Of a stretch of 64,000 nucleotides of DNA, positions 8,197 through 15,930 are shown in pieces (the first letter of the stretch is position 1; every line of letters begins with the position of its first letter). The notes beneath the pieces were generated by a model. The model saw nothing but the letters and a program-made list of their open reading frames with translations. It did no database searches and was not told the origin of the DNA. Origin of the DNA: JAYKGU01 sp035285585 (GTDB lineage: Bacteria; Cyanobacteriota; Cyanobacteriia; CAKZMO01); NCBI GenBank assembly GCA_035285585.1, contig JAYKGU010000234.1:1-64000 (forward strand). The letters run 5' to 3'. The position numbers were made by a program, and so were the translations under genes.

Positions 8197-8355
8197 ATGT
8201 TAAGGAACCTGATTCTACAAATTTGGGAGCAGATGCGAATGACGCGAAAGATGCGTCGCGTTCAGCAAGCAAAGATGGAGAGGATTCGCGATCGCCACCG
8301 TCGCCGCCACCGGAATCGATTTAACTCAAGCTGTCAAAGGTTAGGGCATCGTTAG
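8197..8355 (+). CDS. possible 52-aa very basic peptide
   Basis: The frame starts at ATG 8197, two bases after the kdpF stop codon, and ends at TAG 8353-8355. The product would be strongly Arg-rich (many CGC/CGA codons, RDRHRRRHRNRF), with no domain I recognise. Location inside the operon and tight spacing favour translation. Part of the Arg content comes from an embedded GCGATCGC palindrome and an Arg-coding run, so chance cannot be excluded. The 76 bases from here to kdpC hold nothing else. Confidence 0.3.
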   Translation: MLRNLILQIWEQMRMTRKMRRVQQAKMERIRDRHRRRHRNRFNSSCQRLGHR

Positions 8356-8431
8356 TGCGTCGAAGCGTTTGTGTGCGGTACTTTGGCTTTTGTTTGTTTT
8401 TTGTCCTTGATATTTATATCGGAAAAACACC

Positions 8432-9004
8432 ATGATTCGAGATCTTTTCATCAGCATCCGTGCCACTGCCGTTCTGTGGATTCTCACGGCAGCGATTTAT
8501 CCCTTGTTGATCTTTGCCGTCGGCCAGGCTGCCTTTCCTTTTCAGGCCAATGGTAGCCTTCTGGTTAACGAGCAGGGGCAGGTCATCGGCTCTACCCTGG
8601 TTGGTCAAGCATTCAGCAGTGAGGAGTATTTCTGGAGCCGCCCCAGTGCGGTGGATTACAGCCTGGGTGAAGACGCCGCTCCCACGGGTGTATCGGGAGC
8701 CACCAACCTGGCCCCCAGCAACCCCGATCTGATTGAGCAAGTTCTAGCAAACGCCGAACTCCTGGAAGCTGCCGAAATCGAACCCACCGCCGATCTGGTC
8801 TACAGCTCCGGTTCGGGCCTCGACCCCCACATCTCCCCCGCCAGCGCCCAGGCCCAAATCGCCCGCATCGCCGCCACCCGCAACCTGTCTCCAGATGAGC
8901 TGCAAACCCTCATCAGACAAAACACCCAAGGCCGCTTCCTGGGCATCTTCGGCGAACCCGCCGTCAACACCGTCACCCTCAACCTGGCCCTGGATCAACT
9001 TTAA
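8432..9004 (+). CDS. kdpC: potassium-transporting ATPase subunit KdpC
   Basis: A single-span accessory subunit of KdpFABC, 190 aa as expected. Residues about 8-32 are the N-terminal membrane helix (AVLWILTAAIYPLLIFAVGQ). Family motifs follow: GSLLVNEQGQVIGSTLVGQ, then FWSRPSAVDY, then GVSGATNLAPSNPDLI, and near the end the LDPHISPASAQAQIARIA block with GEPAVNTVTLNLALD. KdpC interacts with KdpB and is thought to raise ATP affinity. An octamer repeat array starts shortly after the stop. Confidence 0.97.
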   Translation: MIRDLFISIRATAVLWILTAAIYPLLIFAVGQAAFPFQANGSLLVNEQGQVIGSTLVGQAFSSEEYFWSRPSAVDYSLGEDAAPTGVSGATNLAPSNPDLIEQVLANAELLEAAEIEPTADLVYSSGSGLDPHISPASAQAQIARIAATRNLSPDELQTLIRQNTQGRFLGIFGEPAVNTVTLNLALDQL

Positions 9005-9049
9005 AGCAAGACACACCCAAGCATTCAAACACCCTCACCAACCACCACT

Positions 9050-9129
9050 TCAACGCCCTAACTCACCAACGCCCCAACGCGCCAACGCGTCAACGCCCTA
9101 AATCAACGCCTCAACCCCCCAACGTCTAA
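9050..9129. repeat. octamer tandem repeats between kdpC and kdpD
   Basis: CAACGCCC/TAACTCAC/CAACGCGC-type units with period 8 fill almost the whole kdpC-kdpD gap. It is the same family as the arrays around the four-helix-bundle gene. As before kdpB, the repeats replace any recognisable ribosome-binding site. Confidence 0.8.
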
Positions 9130-9131
9130 CC

Positions 9132-10250
9132 ATGTACGACCCCGCCGCCATCACCTCCACCACTACCCACCGCCGAGGCAAACACAAAATCTTCATCGGC
9201 ATGGCCCCCGGCGTAGGAAAGACCTATCGGATGCTGGAGGAAGGCCATCAAATCAAACAAGACGGTGTCGATGTGGTCATTGGTCTACTGGAAACCCACG
9301 GACGGGAAGAAACCACCCGCATGGCCCAAGGACTGGAACTCATTCCAAGACAAACAGTTATTTGGCAGGGGCGATCGCTCACTGAGATGGATACAGAAGC
9401 CATTCTCAACCGCCATCCCCAACTTGTCTTGATTGACGAACTGGCCCACACCAACGTCCCTACTTCAGTCCAGGAAAAGCGCTATCAGGATGTGGAGAAG
9501 GTTTTGGAGGCTGGGATCGATGTCTATTCAACAGTTAACATCCAGCACATTGAAAGTCTAAATGACCTGGTGCACCGCATTTCTGGAGTAGTGGTGCGGG
9601 AGCGCATCCCCGATCGCATTTTGGATGAAGCGGATGAAGTAATCGTAGTTGATGTTACACCAGAGACGCTGCAAGAGCGGTTGCAGGAAGGCAAGATCTA
9701 CGCACCTGAAAAGATTGATCAAGCCTTACAAAACTTCTTTCAGCGCCGTAACTTAGTTGCTTTGCGGGAGTTGGCGCTGCGGGAAATTGCAGACAACCTC
9801 GAAGAAGAATCCGTCTCCAAGGCGCAAAATTCCCACTACCATCTCCCCCACTGCAACATCAAGGAGCGGGTTTTAGTCTGCATCTCCACCTATCCCAACT
9901 CGATTCAACTTCTGCGGCGGGGGGCGCGTATTGCCAACCACATGAATGGTCGATTCTTTGTCTTGTTTGTCTCCCATCCCAACCAATTTCTATCCAAGCA
10001 GGAAGCATTACACGTTGAGACCTGTAAGCAGTTGTGTCAGGACTTTGGAGGAGAGTTCCTGCGGGCTGAATCTACAGATGTGGTCAATGCCATTGTTCAG
10101 GTCGCTAATGCTCATCGCATCACCCAAATCGTTTTAGGAGAAACCCGGCGATCGCGCTGGCAGCTCCTCATCAAAGGCTCAATTGTGCAGCAGCTAATGC
10201 GATCGCTCCCCCAAATCGATTTACATATCATTGCCGCCGCTGCGGACTGA
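9132..10250 (+). CDS. kdpD: truncated-type KdpD (KdpD N-terminal plus USP domain, no kinase)
   Basis: A 372-aa cytoplasmic protein. Residues about 14-225 are the KdpD N-terminal domain with Walker A GMAPGVGKTYRMLEEG, the signature LLETHGREET and Walker B LVLIDELAHTNVP. Residues about 230-370 are a universal-stress-protein-like domain (ERVLVCISTYPNSIQLLRRG ... TQIVLGETRRSRW). The four-helix membrane part and the histidine-kinase half of enterobacterial KdpD (about 890 aa) are absent. No frameshifted remainder follows, so this is the short KdpD type known from cyanobacteria. Any phosphotransfer must come from another kinase, for example the divergent one at 847-1980. Confidence 0.93.
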   Translation: MYDPAAITSTTTHRRGKHKIFIGMAPGVGKTYRMLEEGHQIKQDGVDVVIGLLETHGREETTRMAQGLELIPRQTVIWQGRSLTEMDTEAILNRHPQLVLIDELAHTNVPTSVQEKRYQDVEKVLEAGIDVYSTVNIQHIESLNDLVHRISGVVVRERIPDRILDEADEVIVVDVTPETLQERLQEGKIYAPEKIDQALQNFFQRRNLVALRELALREIADNLEEESVSKAQNSHYHLPHCNIKERVLVCISTYPNSIQLLRRGARIANHMNGRFFVLFVSHPNQFLSKQEALHVETCKQLCQDFGGEFLRAESTDVVNAIVQVANAHRITQIVLGETRRSRWQLLIKGSIVQQLMRSLPQIDLHIIAAAAD

Positions 10251-10570
10251 ATGGACTGAAGCCTCCACAATCACAACCGCTCCCCATCCAAGCCACTCTA
10301 GAAATTCGGAGGCGCACTCCTATCATTTTGTCGACCGCACCTGCTATGGACCTGCTATGGTAAGAGGCATGCCCATCCGAGGAGCTTTGACGATGCGATT
10401 CCATAATTGGTTTATCTTCCTGGTCATGCTTGTGGTTTGTCTCAAATCTTTCTCAACAGAATTGTTTTTTGGAGGTATGCGCCCCCGCCAGGGAAGCACA
10501 CCCCCATAATGTAATTAATTGTGCTTTAGTACTTAACAGGATGTTGGAGCAAAAAAGATACTTTGGTTAA
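10251..10570. other. intergenic region before AraC-type regulator
   Basis: A 320-base gap. The only thing I can point to is the small reading frame listed separately at 10393-10509. No clear hairpin terminator for kdpD is seen. The AraC-type promoter presumably lies in the AT-richer end (10509-10570). Confidence 0.4.
10393..10509 (+). CDS. possible 38-aa single-span membrane peptide
   Basis: ATG 10393 is preceded by GAGGAGCTTTGACG, a good ribosome-binding site with an 8-base spacer. The predicted peptide has a hydrophobic stretch (NWFIFLVMLVVCL) and a short polar tail rich in Pro, Arg and Gly. I do not recognise it. It may be a genuine small membrane protein or a chance frame. Confidence 0.3.
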   Translation: MRFHNWFIFLVMLVVCLKSFSTELFFGGMRPRQGSTPP

Positions 10571-11584
10571 ATGGGACAAATCACCTCATTGTTCGCCAGG
10601 AAGGTCGTTGGAGCAGGGGAAGCGGGCATCGACAAAGACGCCCTGCTGCGATCGCTCGGCATTGAGCCAAACAGCCCAATTGATCCCTCGCACATGGTGC
10701 CTGCCGCAGACTACTATGCCTTTCTAGAACGGATGGCGGCAGCGGAAAACAACGGCACGACTCTGCCGCTCAGAGCGGGGGCAGCGATGCGCTGTGATGA
10801 TTACGGTGCGTTTGGTCTGGCCTGGAAGTCAGCCACGAATCTGCGAGGCTCCTATGAGCGGGCAGAACGCTATGCCCGTGTGCTGACCAGCGTTTCCACC
10901 TATGAGGTGGAGTGGGTAGACCAGGGGGCGTTTATGCACCTGCATCGAGCGGGCGATCGCCGCCTGGGGATGCGACTTTCCAATGAGGCCACGATCGCCA
11001 GCATTTTCTCCATCAGTCAGCAAGTCTCCACCCAGCTGTTCAAGCCGCTGGCTGTTTACTTCAAGCATCCAGCCCCCAAACACATTGAGGAACATGAAGC
11101 CTATTTTGGCTGTTCAATTCACTTTGACTCAGACAGAGACGCGCTGTTGGTTTCCCATGAATCGCTACAAACCCCCAATCAACTGGGCGACAAAAGTATT
11201 TGTCAGTTTTTCGATACCCATCTGGAAGCTGAGCTTTCTAAGCTGGCAGACTCCAACTCCCTCGAACACCGGGTTCGCATTCACGTTTCTCGATGCTTGA
11301 GTGAGGGCGTACCCACAATCTCGGATGTCGCAGAACACTTCAGCACGAGTGGGCGCACGTTACAGCGCCGACTATCGGAACTAGGCTACTCCTATCAAAC
11401 CCTGGTGGATGAATCCCGGCGTCAGCTAGCCGAACGGCTGTTACAGCAGACCGACTATTCCCTGGCAGAAGTGGCTTTCATGACGGGCTTTTCTGAGCAA
11501 AGTGCCTTTACGCGAGCCTTTAAGCGTTGGGCCGGACAGACGCCCCGCTCTTTTCGCCTGAGTCCCCACTCCAAACCGGACTGA
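10571..11584 (+). CDS. AraC-family transcriptional regulator
   Basis: A 337-aa cytoplasmic regulator. Residues about 15-205 match the arabinose-binding-like N-terminal domain found in OruR/ArgR-type AraC proteins (GAAMRCDDYGAFGLAWKSA). Residues about 235-332 are the paired helix-turn-helix domain: PTISDVAEHFSTSGRTLQRR, then ESRRQLAERLLQQTDYSLAE, then VAFMTGFSEQSAFTRAFKRW. This recognition helix and signature are intact. It is followed 108 bases later by an NmrA-like gene on the same strand, a common regulator-target arrangement. The inducer is unknown. Confidence 0.92.
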   Translation: MGQITSLFARKVVGAGEAGIDKDALLRSLGIEPNSPIDPSHMVPAADYYAFLERMAAAENNGTTLPLRAGAAMRCDDYGAFGLAWKSATNLRGSYERAERYARVLTSVSTYEVEWVDQGAFMHLHRAGDRRLGMRLSNEATIASIFSISQQVSTQLFKPLAVYFKHPAPKHIEEHEAYFGCSIHFDSDRDALLVSHESLQTPNQLGDKSICQFFDTHLEAELSKLADSNSLEHRVRIHVSRCLSEGVPTISDVAEHFSTSGRTLQRRLSELGYSYQTLVDESRRQLAERLLQQTDYSLAEVAFMTGFSEQSAFTRAFKRWAGQTPRSFRLSPHSKPD

Positions 11585-11692
11585 GTTGACCCTGGCGCGT
11601 TGGGTCAAAATTTCGGCAGCGGCTGTCAAGAAATCCCCTGGTTAAACTTTTTATAGTGGGCTTGCAGTTAACCCACGAAAGGGGAGCAAGCG

Positions 11693-12562
11693 ATGAACAC
11701 GATTCACAATCAACCCCAAAATCCCAAAGGACTAACCCTGGTGCTTGGTGGCACTGGCAAGACGGGCCGCCGCATTGCCGCTGCGCTGGAGACGAAGGGC
11801 GTGCCGACCCGGATCGGCTCCCGATCCGCCACGCCAGCGTTCGATTGGCACCATGAAGCTGGCTGGGATGCCTGCCTGAAAGATGTGGAAGCCGTTTACA
11901 TCAACTACGCGCCAGACCTGGCTATGCCCGGTGCAACCGATGCGATTCAGGCCCTGGTCGATCGCGCCAGAGGCCACGGCGTCAAGCGACTGGTGCTGCT
12001 GTCGGGGCGAGGGGAAGCCGAAGCCCAAGCCTGTGAACGGATCGTGCAAGAGAGTGGCGTGGAATGGACCATCGTCCGGGCCAGTTGGTTCAACCAAAAC
12101 TTCTCGGAGGGCGCGTTTCTCGATATGGTCATGGCCGGACAAAGTACGCTCCCGGCAGGCGACACTCCTGAGCCATTTGGCGATGTGGATGACATTGCTG
12201 AAGTTGCTGTTGTCGCGCTCACTGAACCGGGACATGCGGGAGAAGTCTACGAAGTCACGGGTCCCCGTCTGATGACCTTTGCTGACGTTGCCGCCGAATT
12301 GTCTAAAGCGACTGGCCGAGAGATTGTGTATATTCCCGTTCCCCATGACGCCTTCGTAGATGGCGTCAAAGCATCCGGTGCGCCGAAAGAAGTAGTTTGG
12401 ATGTTGGACTATCTGTTCAACACGGTGCTGGATGGCCGCAACGCCCACCTCACGGATGGCATTCAGCGTGCCCTGGGTCGTCCCCCCAAAGATTTTGCTG
12501 AGTATGCCAAAGCGGTTGCAGATACGGGTCTGTGGAGGGGGGTTGCCCTCACTGCCTCCTGA
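11693..12562 (+). CDS. NmrA-like NAD(P)-binding oxidoreductase/sensor
   Basis: A 289-aa Rossmann-fold protein of the atypical short-chain dehydrogenase/NmrA group. The nucleotide-binding Gly motif is VLGGTGKTGRRIAAAL near residue 14. Later come the strand KRLVLLSGRGEAEAQ and the WTIVRASWFNQNFSEG segment typical of NmrA-type proteins. The catalytic Tyr-x3-Lys of classical dehydrogenases is not evident, so it may sense NAD(P) or act as a quinone/azo reductase. A strong AAAGGGGAGCAAGCG site precedes the ATG. It is probably controlled by the AraC-type gene upstream. Confidence 0.88.
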   Translation: MNTIHNQPQNPKGLTLVLGGTGKTGRRIAAALETKGVPTRIGSRSATPAFDWHHEAGWDACLKDVEAVYINYAPDLAMPGATDAIQALVDRARGHGVKRLVLLSGRGEAEAQACERIVQESGVEWTIVRASWFNQNFSEGAFLDMVMAGQSTLPAGDTPEPFGDVDDIAEVAVVALTEPGHAGEVYEVTGPRLMTFADVAAELSKATGREIVYIPVPHDAFVDGVKASGAPKEVVWMLDYLFNTVLDGRNAHLTDGIQRALGRPPKDFAEYAKAVADTGLWRGVALTAS

Positions 12563-12867
12563 TGAACCGTATGGTGCTAGACGGGTTGCCGTCTGCCTCG
12601 CTGATGGGAGCGAGGTAGTGGAACTGGTGTCGGCGGGTGGTGTGTTGTCTCCCTGCTGTGTCTCAAACCCGTCTAATTGACCTCAGGGCAGTGCGATCGC
12701 CCAGCATCCCGCTTATCATACCAACATCAACCCGACGACAATGTTTCATATCGAGCTAGCAACGGCTCAGGTCAGTGACCTCTAGCAGGTCCTGGTCATT
12801 GGCCTGCATCACGACCATCTCTCCGAACGAAACGCCGAGGAGCCAGTCTCCCTTCTTGAACTGAATG
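12563..12867. other. intergenic region with a possible gene remnant
   Basis: A 305-base gap between the NmrA-like gene and the convergent YeiH-type gene. On the minus strand, ending at 12756, a frame reads IQFKKGDWLLGVSFGEMVVM and then QANDQDLLEVTDLSRC before a TAG. It looks protein-like but overlaps the end of the YeiH-type gene in another frame and has no credible start. It may be the tail of a lost gene. An AGGTCAGTGACCT palindrome lies at about 12769-12781. Nothing else was recognised. Confidence 0.3.
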
Positions 12868-13929
12868 CTACAACCTTGCAATGAATTCAACGAGTGTCAG
12901 GCTCAATACGCTAAGGAATGCCCATGATAGCCCTGCTAAGTAAAACGGTTTAATCCCAATCTGGGCCAGGCTGGTGAGACGAGTCATCAGGCCCATCGCC
13001 GCCATTGATACACAAAGGAAGAATTGGTTAATGACCAAGAGCGAGGATTTTGCCCAGGCTGGAATGATGCCAGTGCTGTTACAAAGAACTACGGCTCCAA
13101 AGAGTAAAACGAACCAGGGTATTGGAAGAGATCCACTCCCACCGGCACGGCTTGAAGAGCGATGCTGAGATTTCTTTTGGCAGCTGAGTACTGCAACAAT
13201 TGGGATGATGAGCAGTACCCTTGACAGCTTGGTAATGGTGGCTATCTCACCGCTCGTCGTACTTTGCTGAAAGCCCGCGGCAACAACCTGGGCAACCTCG
13301 TGGATAGAGGCCCCACACCAGAGGCCAAATGCACCTGGACTAAGCTGTAGAAGCTCTGACATCAAAGGATAGCTCAACATTGCCAGGGTTCCCAGCCCCG
13401 TGATGAGTGAGATGGCATAGGCCATGTCTTCTTCGGAGCTTTCAACCACCGCATTCGTTGCAACTACAGCGGAAGCCCCACAGATAGAAGTGCCTGCAGC
13501 AATGAGCTGCGTCAGGCGAGGATTGACCCGCAGCTTCTTCCCCAGCCAGCAGGTCAGCCAGAATGTGCTGACAGAGCTGAGGGTAACGATGCCCAACCCT
13601 GGAAGCCCCACGGCCATCACCTGACCCAAACTCAGCTTTAGCCCCAGAAGAATCACTGCCAGTCGCAGAATTCGTTTCATGGAAAAGGCGATGCCGGGCT
13701 GATAAGTGGCGGAAATGCCAACGGTATTTCTGACGGCAATCCCTAAAATAACTGCGATTAAAAGTGGATTAAGTAAATGCAGGTTTGAAGTGAGGTAGAG
13801 CAGCAAAGCAAACCCTGCAATTAATGCTGTTAATATCAGCCCCGGTACGAGGGCATAAATTTGATGGCTTGAGGCGAAAGCTTTTATTTTGGAGTGAATT
13901 CGATAGGGAGACTCGACAAGGGGTTTCAT
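12868..13929 (-). CDS. YeiH/UPF0324-family putative sulfate exporter
   Basis: A 353-aa inner-membrane protein with about ten hydrophobic segments. Conserved family stretches are GIAVRNTVGISATYQPGI, LGLKLSLGQ, the central AAGTSICGASAVVATNAVV and SIHEVAQVVAAGF. I chose ATG 13929 (MKPLVESP) because AGGAGTTGAC sits just upstream; a longer frame would overlap the next gene. Members are annotated as putative sulfate exporters, with weak experimental support. Here it is paired with a TauE/SafE exporter and sits beside a sulfur-type gene set, which favours efflux of a sulfur oxyanion. Confidence 0.9.
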   Translation of the reverse strand: MKPLVESPYRIHSKIKAFASSHQIYALVPGLILTALIAGFALLLYLTSNLHLLNPLLIAVILGIAVRNTVGISATYQPGIAFSMKRILRLAVILLGLKLSLGQVMAVGLPGLGIVTLSSVSTFWLTCWLGKKLRVNPRLTQLIAAGTSICGASAVVATNAVVESSEEDMAYAISLITGLGTLAMLSYPLMSELLQLSPGAFGLWCGASIHEVAQVVAAGFQQSTTSGEIATITKLSRVLLIIPIVAVLSCQKKSQHRSSSRAGGSGSLPIPWFVLLFGAVVLCNSTGIIPAWAKSSLLVINQFFLCVSMAAMGLMTRLTSLAQIGIKPFYLAGLSWAFLSVLSLTLVEFIARL

Positions 13930-14023
13930 GTCAACTCCTGAGTATCTGGATGCAAATAAAGCAGTGGGGCGCACGCCACCATAGCTGTGGCAATTCAGAA
14001 AGAACAGTGGGACTGTCTTTGCT

Positions 14024-14746
14024 TTAGAGGAGTAGGGCGAGAAGGGCGATCGCCACCAGCATTGCCAGCACACATTTGCGAAACAGCGACTCGCTGACGT
14101 GCTTGAATGAGGATCGGCCCAGGAATAGCCCCAGCAAGGAAACCGGTAGGAAAATCAGAAAGCGTTGCAGCACAAAGACCGTCAGCAAGTCATTCAGCCA
14201 GTAGGAGGCCAGGGCGACAATTTGAGTTAAGGCAAAGAAGCTGATGAAGTTGGCCCGATTCTCAACCGCCGTATCCTCGCCGGATAGCTGATATAAAACA
14301 ATGGGAGGGCCGCCCATACCAATTAAACCCATTAGAAAGCCGCTAAGGGCACCGACAACGAAGTTAACCGTGATGTGGGGCTGGCCCTGATAGTGCTGGC
14401 CGGTCAGGAGCAGCACCACGAATCCAAGGATGGAGCCGCCGATGATATCTCGCATCAGGTTTGGGTCAATCAGGCTCAGGCAGAGCGCTCCCAGGGGGAC
14501 GACAAGGACTGCGGCGATCGCCATTGGCAATACCTCCGGCCATTTGGTTTTGGGAAGGGCTTCTGGAATCAGCCCTATTGAGGCGACCATCTCCAGCAAG
14601 ATGACGATCGCGACGGCCTGCTGCGGATTAAAGACCAGGCTCAATCCTGGGGTCAAAATCATCGCTGAACCGAAACCAGAAAACCCCCGAACATAGCCAG
14701 CGATCGCCACCAGGCCAATTTCTAAAGCCCATTCCCAGTATTCCAT
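14024..14746 (-). CDS. TauE/SafE-family sulfite exporter
   Basis: A 240-aa membrane protein with about seven to eight helices and the two TauE/SafE repeats. The first is around GFSGFGSAMILTPGLSLVF and the second around LSGFLMGLIGMGGPPIVLYQ. The family exports sulfite, sulfoacetate and similar anions, in taurine and sulfonate degradation among others. It lies 94 bases upstream of the YeiH-type gene on the same strand. The two exporters next to a sulfonate-type importer and redox genes suggest disposal of toxic sulfite. The substrate is inferred. Confidence 0.92.
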   Translation of the reverse strand: MEYWEWALEIGLVAIAGYVRGFSGFGSAMILTPGLSLVFNPQQAVAIVILLEMVASIGLIPEALPKTKWPEVLPMAIAAVLVVPLGALCLSLIDPNLMRDIIGGSILGFVVLLLTGQHYQGQPHITVNFVVGALSGFLMGLIGMGGPPIVLYQLSGEDTAVENRANFISFFALTQIVALASYWLNDLLTVFVLQRFLIFLPVSLLGLFLGRSSFKHVSESLFRKCVLAMLVAIALLALLL

Positions 14747-14782
14747 TCACTCATCTCAAAGTCAGCAAAGCCTGCACCCACC

Positions 14783-14809
14783 GTAGGGGCAAATGGCATT
14801 TGCCCCCAC
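14783..14809. terminator. palindrome after the Mrp gene
   Basis: GTAGGGGCAAATGGCATTT followed by GCCCCCAC forms a strong hairpin directly after the Mrp stop (reading leftward) and before the TauE/SafE start. There is no run of U, so terminator activity is uncertain. The same palindrome core occurs inside the 108-bp elements at 27822 and 54292. Confidence 0.45.
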
Positions 14810-14814
14810 CCGAT

Positions 14815-15930
14815 TCATGCTGCCGATCCAGCAGCTTTGGCAACCTGCTTGGGAACTTGATTCAGCCCAAAGGTGTGATTCAACCCCACGGCAATCTGGG
14901 CAAAGGTTTGGCTCAGGGGCGCATCGGGGAACTGCAGGGGGAGCGGGATGCCTGCGTCTGCGAGGGCGCAAATACGTGGGTCGATCGGTACTTGCCCCCA
15001 GAGCGGCACCTGGAGGTCGGTTGACAACTGGGCACCCCCTCCGGTTCCAAAGATCGGGGTCGACTCACCGCAGTGACCGCAGAGCAAATAGCTCATATTC
15101 TCTACCAGGCCCAGCACGGGCACCCCGACCTGCCGAAACATCGCCACGCTACGACGCACGTCCCCAACGGCCACCTGCTGCGGCGTCGTCACCATCACCA
15201 CGCCACAGATGGGGCTTTCCTGGACGATGGTAATCTGGGCATCCCCCGTACCTGGCGGCAGGTCGATGAGCAGGTAGTCCAGTTCGCCCCAATCGACTTC
15301 GTGGATAAACTGCGTCAGAATCTTGTGCATTACCGGCCCCCGCCAGGCCAGAGGATGGTCCTTCTCCGCCAGCAGCCCCACCGACATGAGCTTGATGCCG
15401 TGGGCTTCCAGAGGCAGGAACCGCTGACCTGCCGGTGTCTCCACAACCTGCACATGGGATTGACCCAGACCCAGCATGTGGGGCACGTTTGGCCCATAGA
15501 TATCCGCATCCAGAAGACCGACTTTGGCCCCAGATTGGGTGAGGGCTGCTGCCAGGTTGACGGCAGTGGTGGACTTGCCCACCCCACCCTTGCCGCTGGA
15601 AACGGCCAGAGTGGTGCGCACGCCTGGGATTGTGCAGATTTGCACATAGACTTTCTTGCACCAGGATAGACCCGACAAGGTTTGCTGCACCTGCTGCTGG
15701 AGATCGTACTGGTGGGAACCCACGTAAAGCCGTAGATAGATGTAGTCATCCACGATTTGCAGGTTTCGCACCATGCCCAGACTGACCAGGTTACTGCTCA
15801 ATCTGGGTACTTGAATAGCCTTCAGTAGTTGAATCACCTCTTCTTTACGAGCAGTAACTTGAGGATCAGCAGGAGCTGTGTTTTGGGGGGCGACATCGGC
15901 CCGATGAAAAGGAGAAGAATGGCTAGACAT
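14815..15930 (-). CDS. mrp: Mrp/NBP35-family Fe-S cluster carrier ATPase
   Basis: A 371-aa cytoplasmic protein. Residues about 25-110 are the MIP18/DUF59-like N-terminal domain (VTARKEEVIQLLKAIQVP). Residues about 120-360 are the ParA-like ATPase with deviant Walker A AVSSGKGGVGKSTTAVNLAA, the DADIYGPNVPHMLG motif, the LIDLPPGTGDAQIT segment and the Cys pair in LLCGHCGESTPIFG that binds the bridging Fe-S cluster. I start it at ATG 15930 because the upstream frame is out-of-frame HEAT sequence. It overlaps the HEAT gene by 8 bases. Its place next to the ferredoxin and flavoprotein suggests cluster delivery to that redox pair. Confidence 0.92.
   Translation of the reverse strand: MSSHSSPFHRADVAPQNTAPADPQVTARKEEVIQLLKAIQVPRLSSNLVSLGMVRNLQIVDDYIYLRLYVGSHQYDLQQQVQQTLSGLSWCKKVYVQICTIPGVRTTLAVSSGKGGVGKSTTAVNLAAALTQSGAKVGLLDADIYGPNVPHMLGLGQSHVQVVETPAGQRFLPLEAHGIKLMSVGLLAEKDHPLAWRGPVMHKILTQFIHEVDWGELDYLLIDLPPGTGDAQITIVQESPICGVVMVTTPQQVAVGDVRRSVAMFRQVGVPVLGLVENMSYLLCGHCGESTPIFGTGGGAQLSTDLQVPLWGQVPIDPRICALADAGIPLPLQFPDAPLSQTFAQIAVGLNHTFGLNQVPKQVAKAAGSAA

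Noticed and set aside
10250..10570. Frameshifted kinase half of KdpD
   Set aside because: No HisKA or HATPase motif is found in any frame after 10250, and the USP domain ends normally.
12563..12867. Group II intron remnant after the NmrA-like gene
   Set aside because: The text around 12563-12680 looked repeat-like, but no domain V hairpin or reverse-transcriptase sequence is present.
14024..14073. Longer N-terminus of the YeiH-type protein starting at 14073
   Set aside because: The extra 48 residues are not family-like and overlap the TauE/SafE gene. ATG 13929 has an AGGAGT site.
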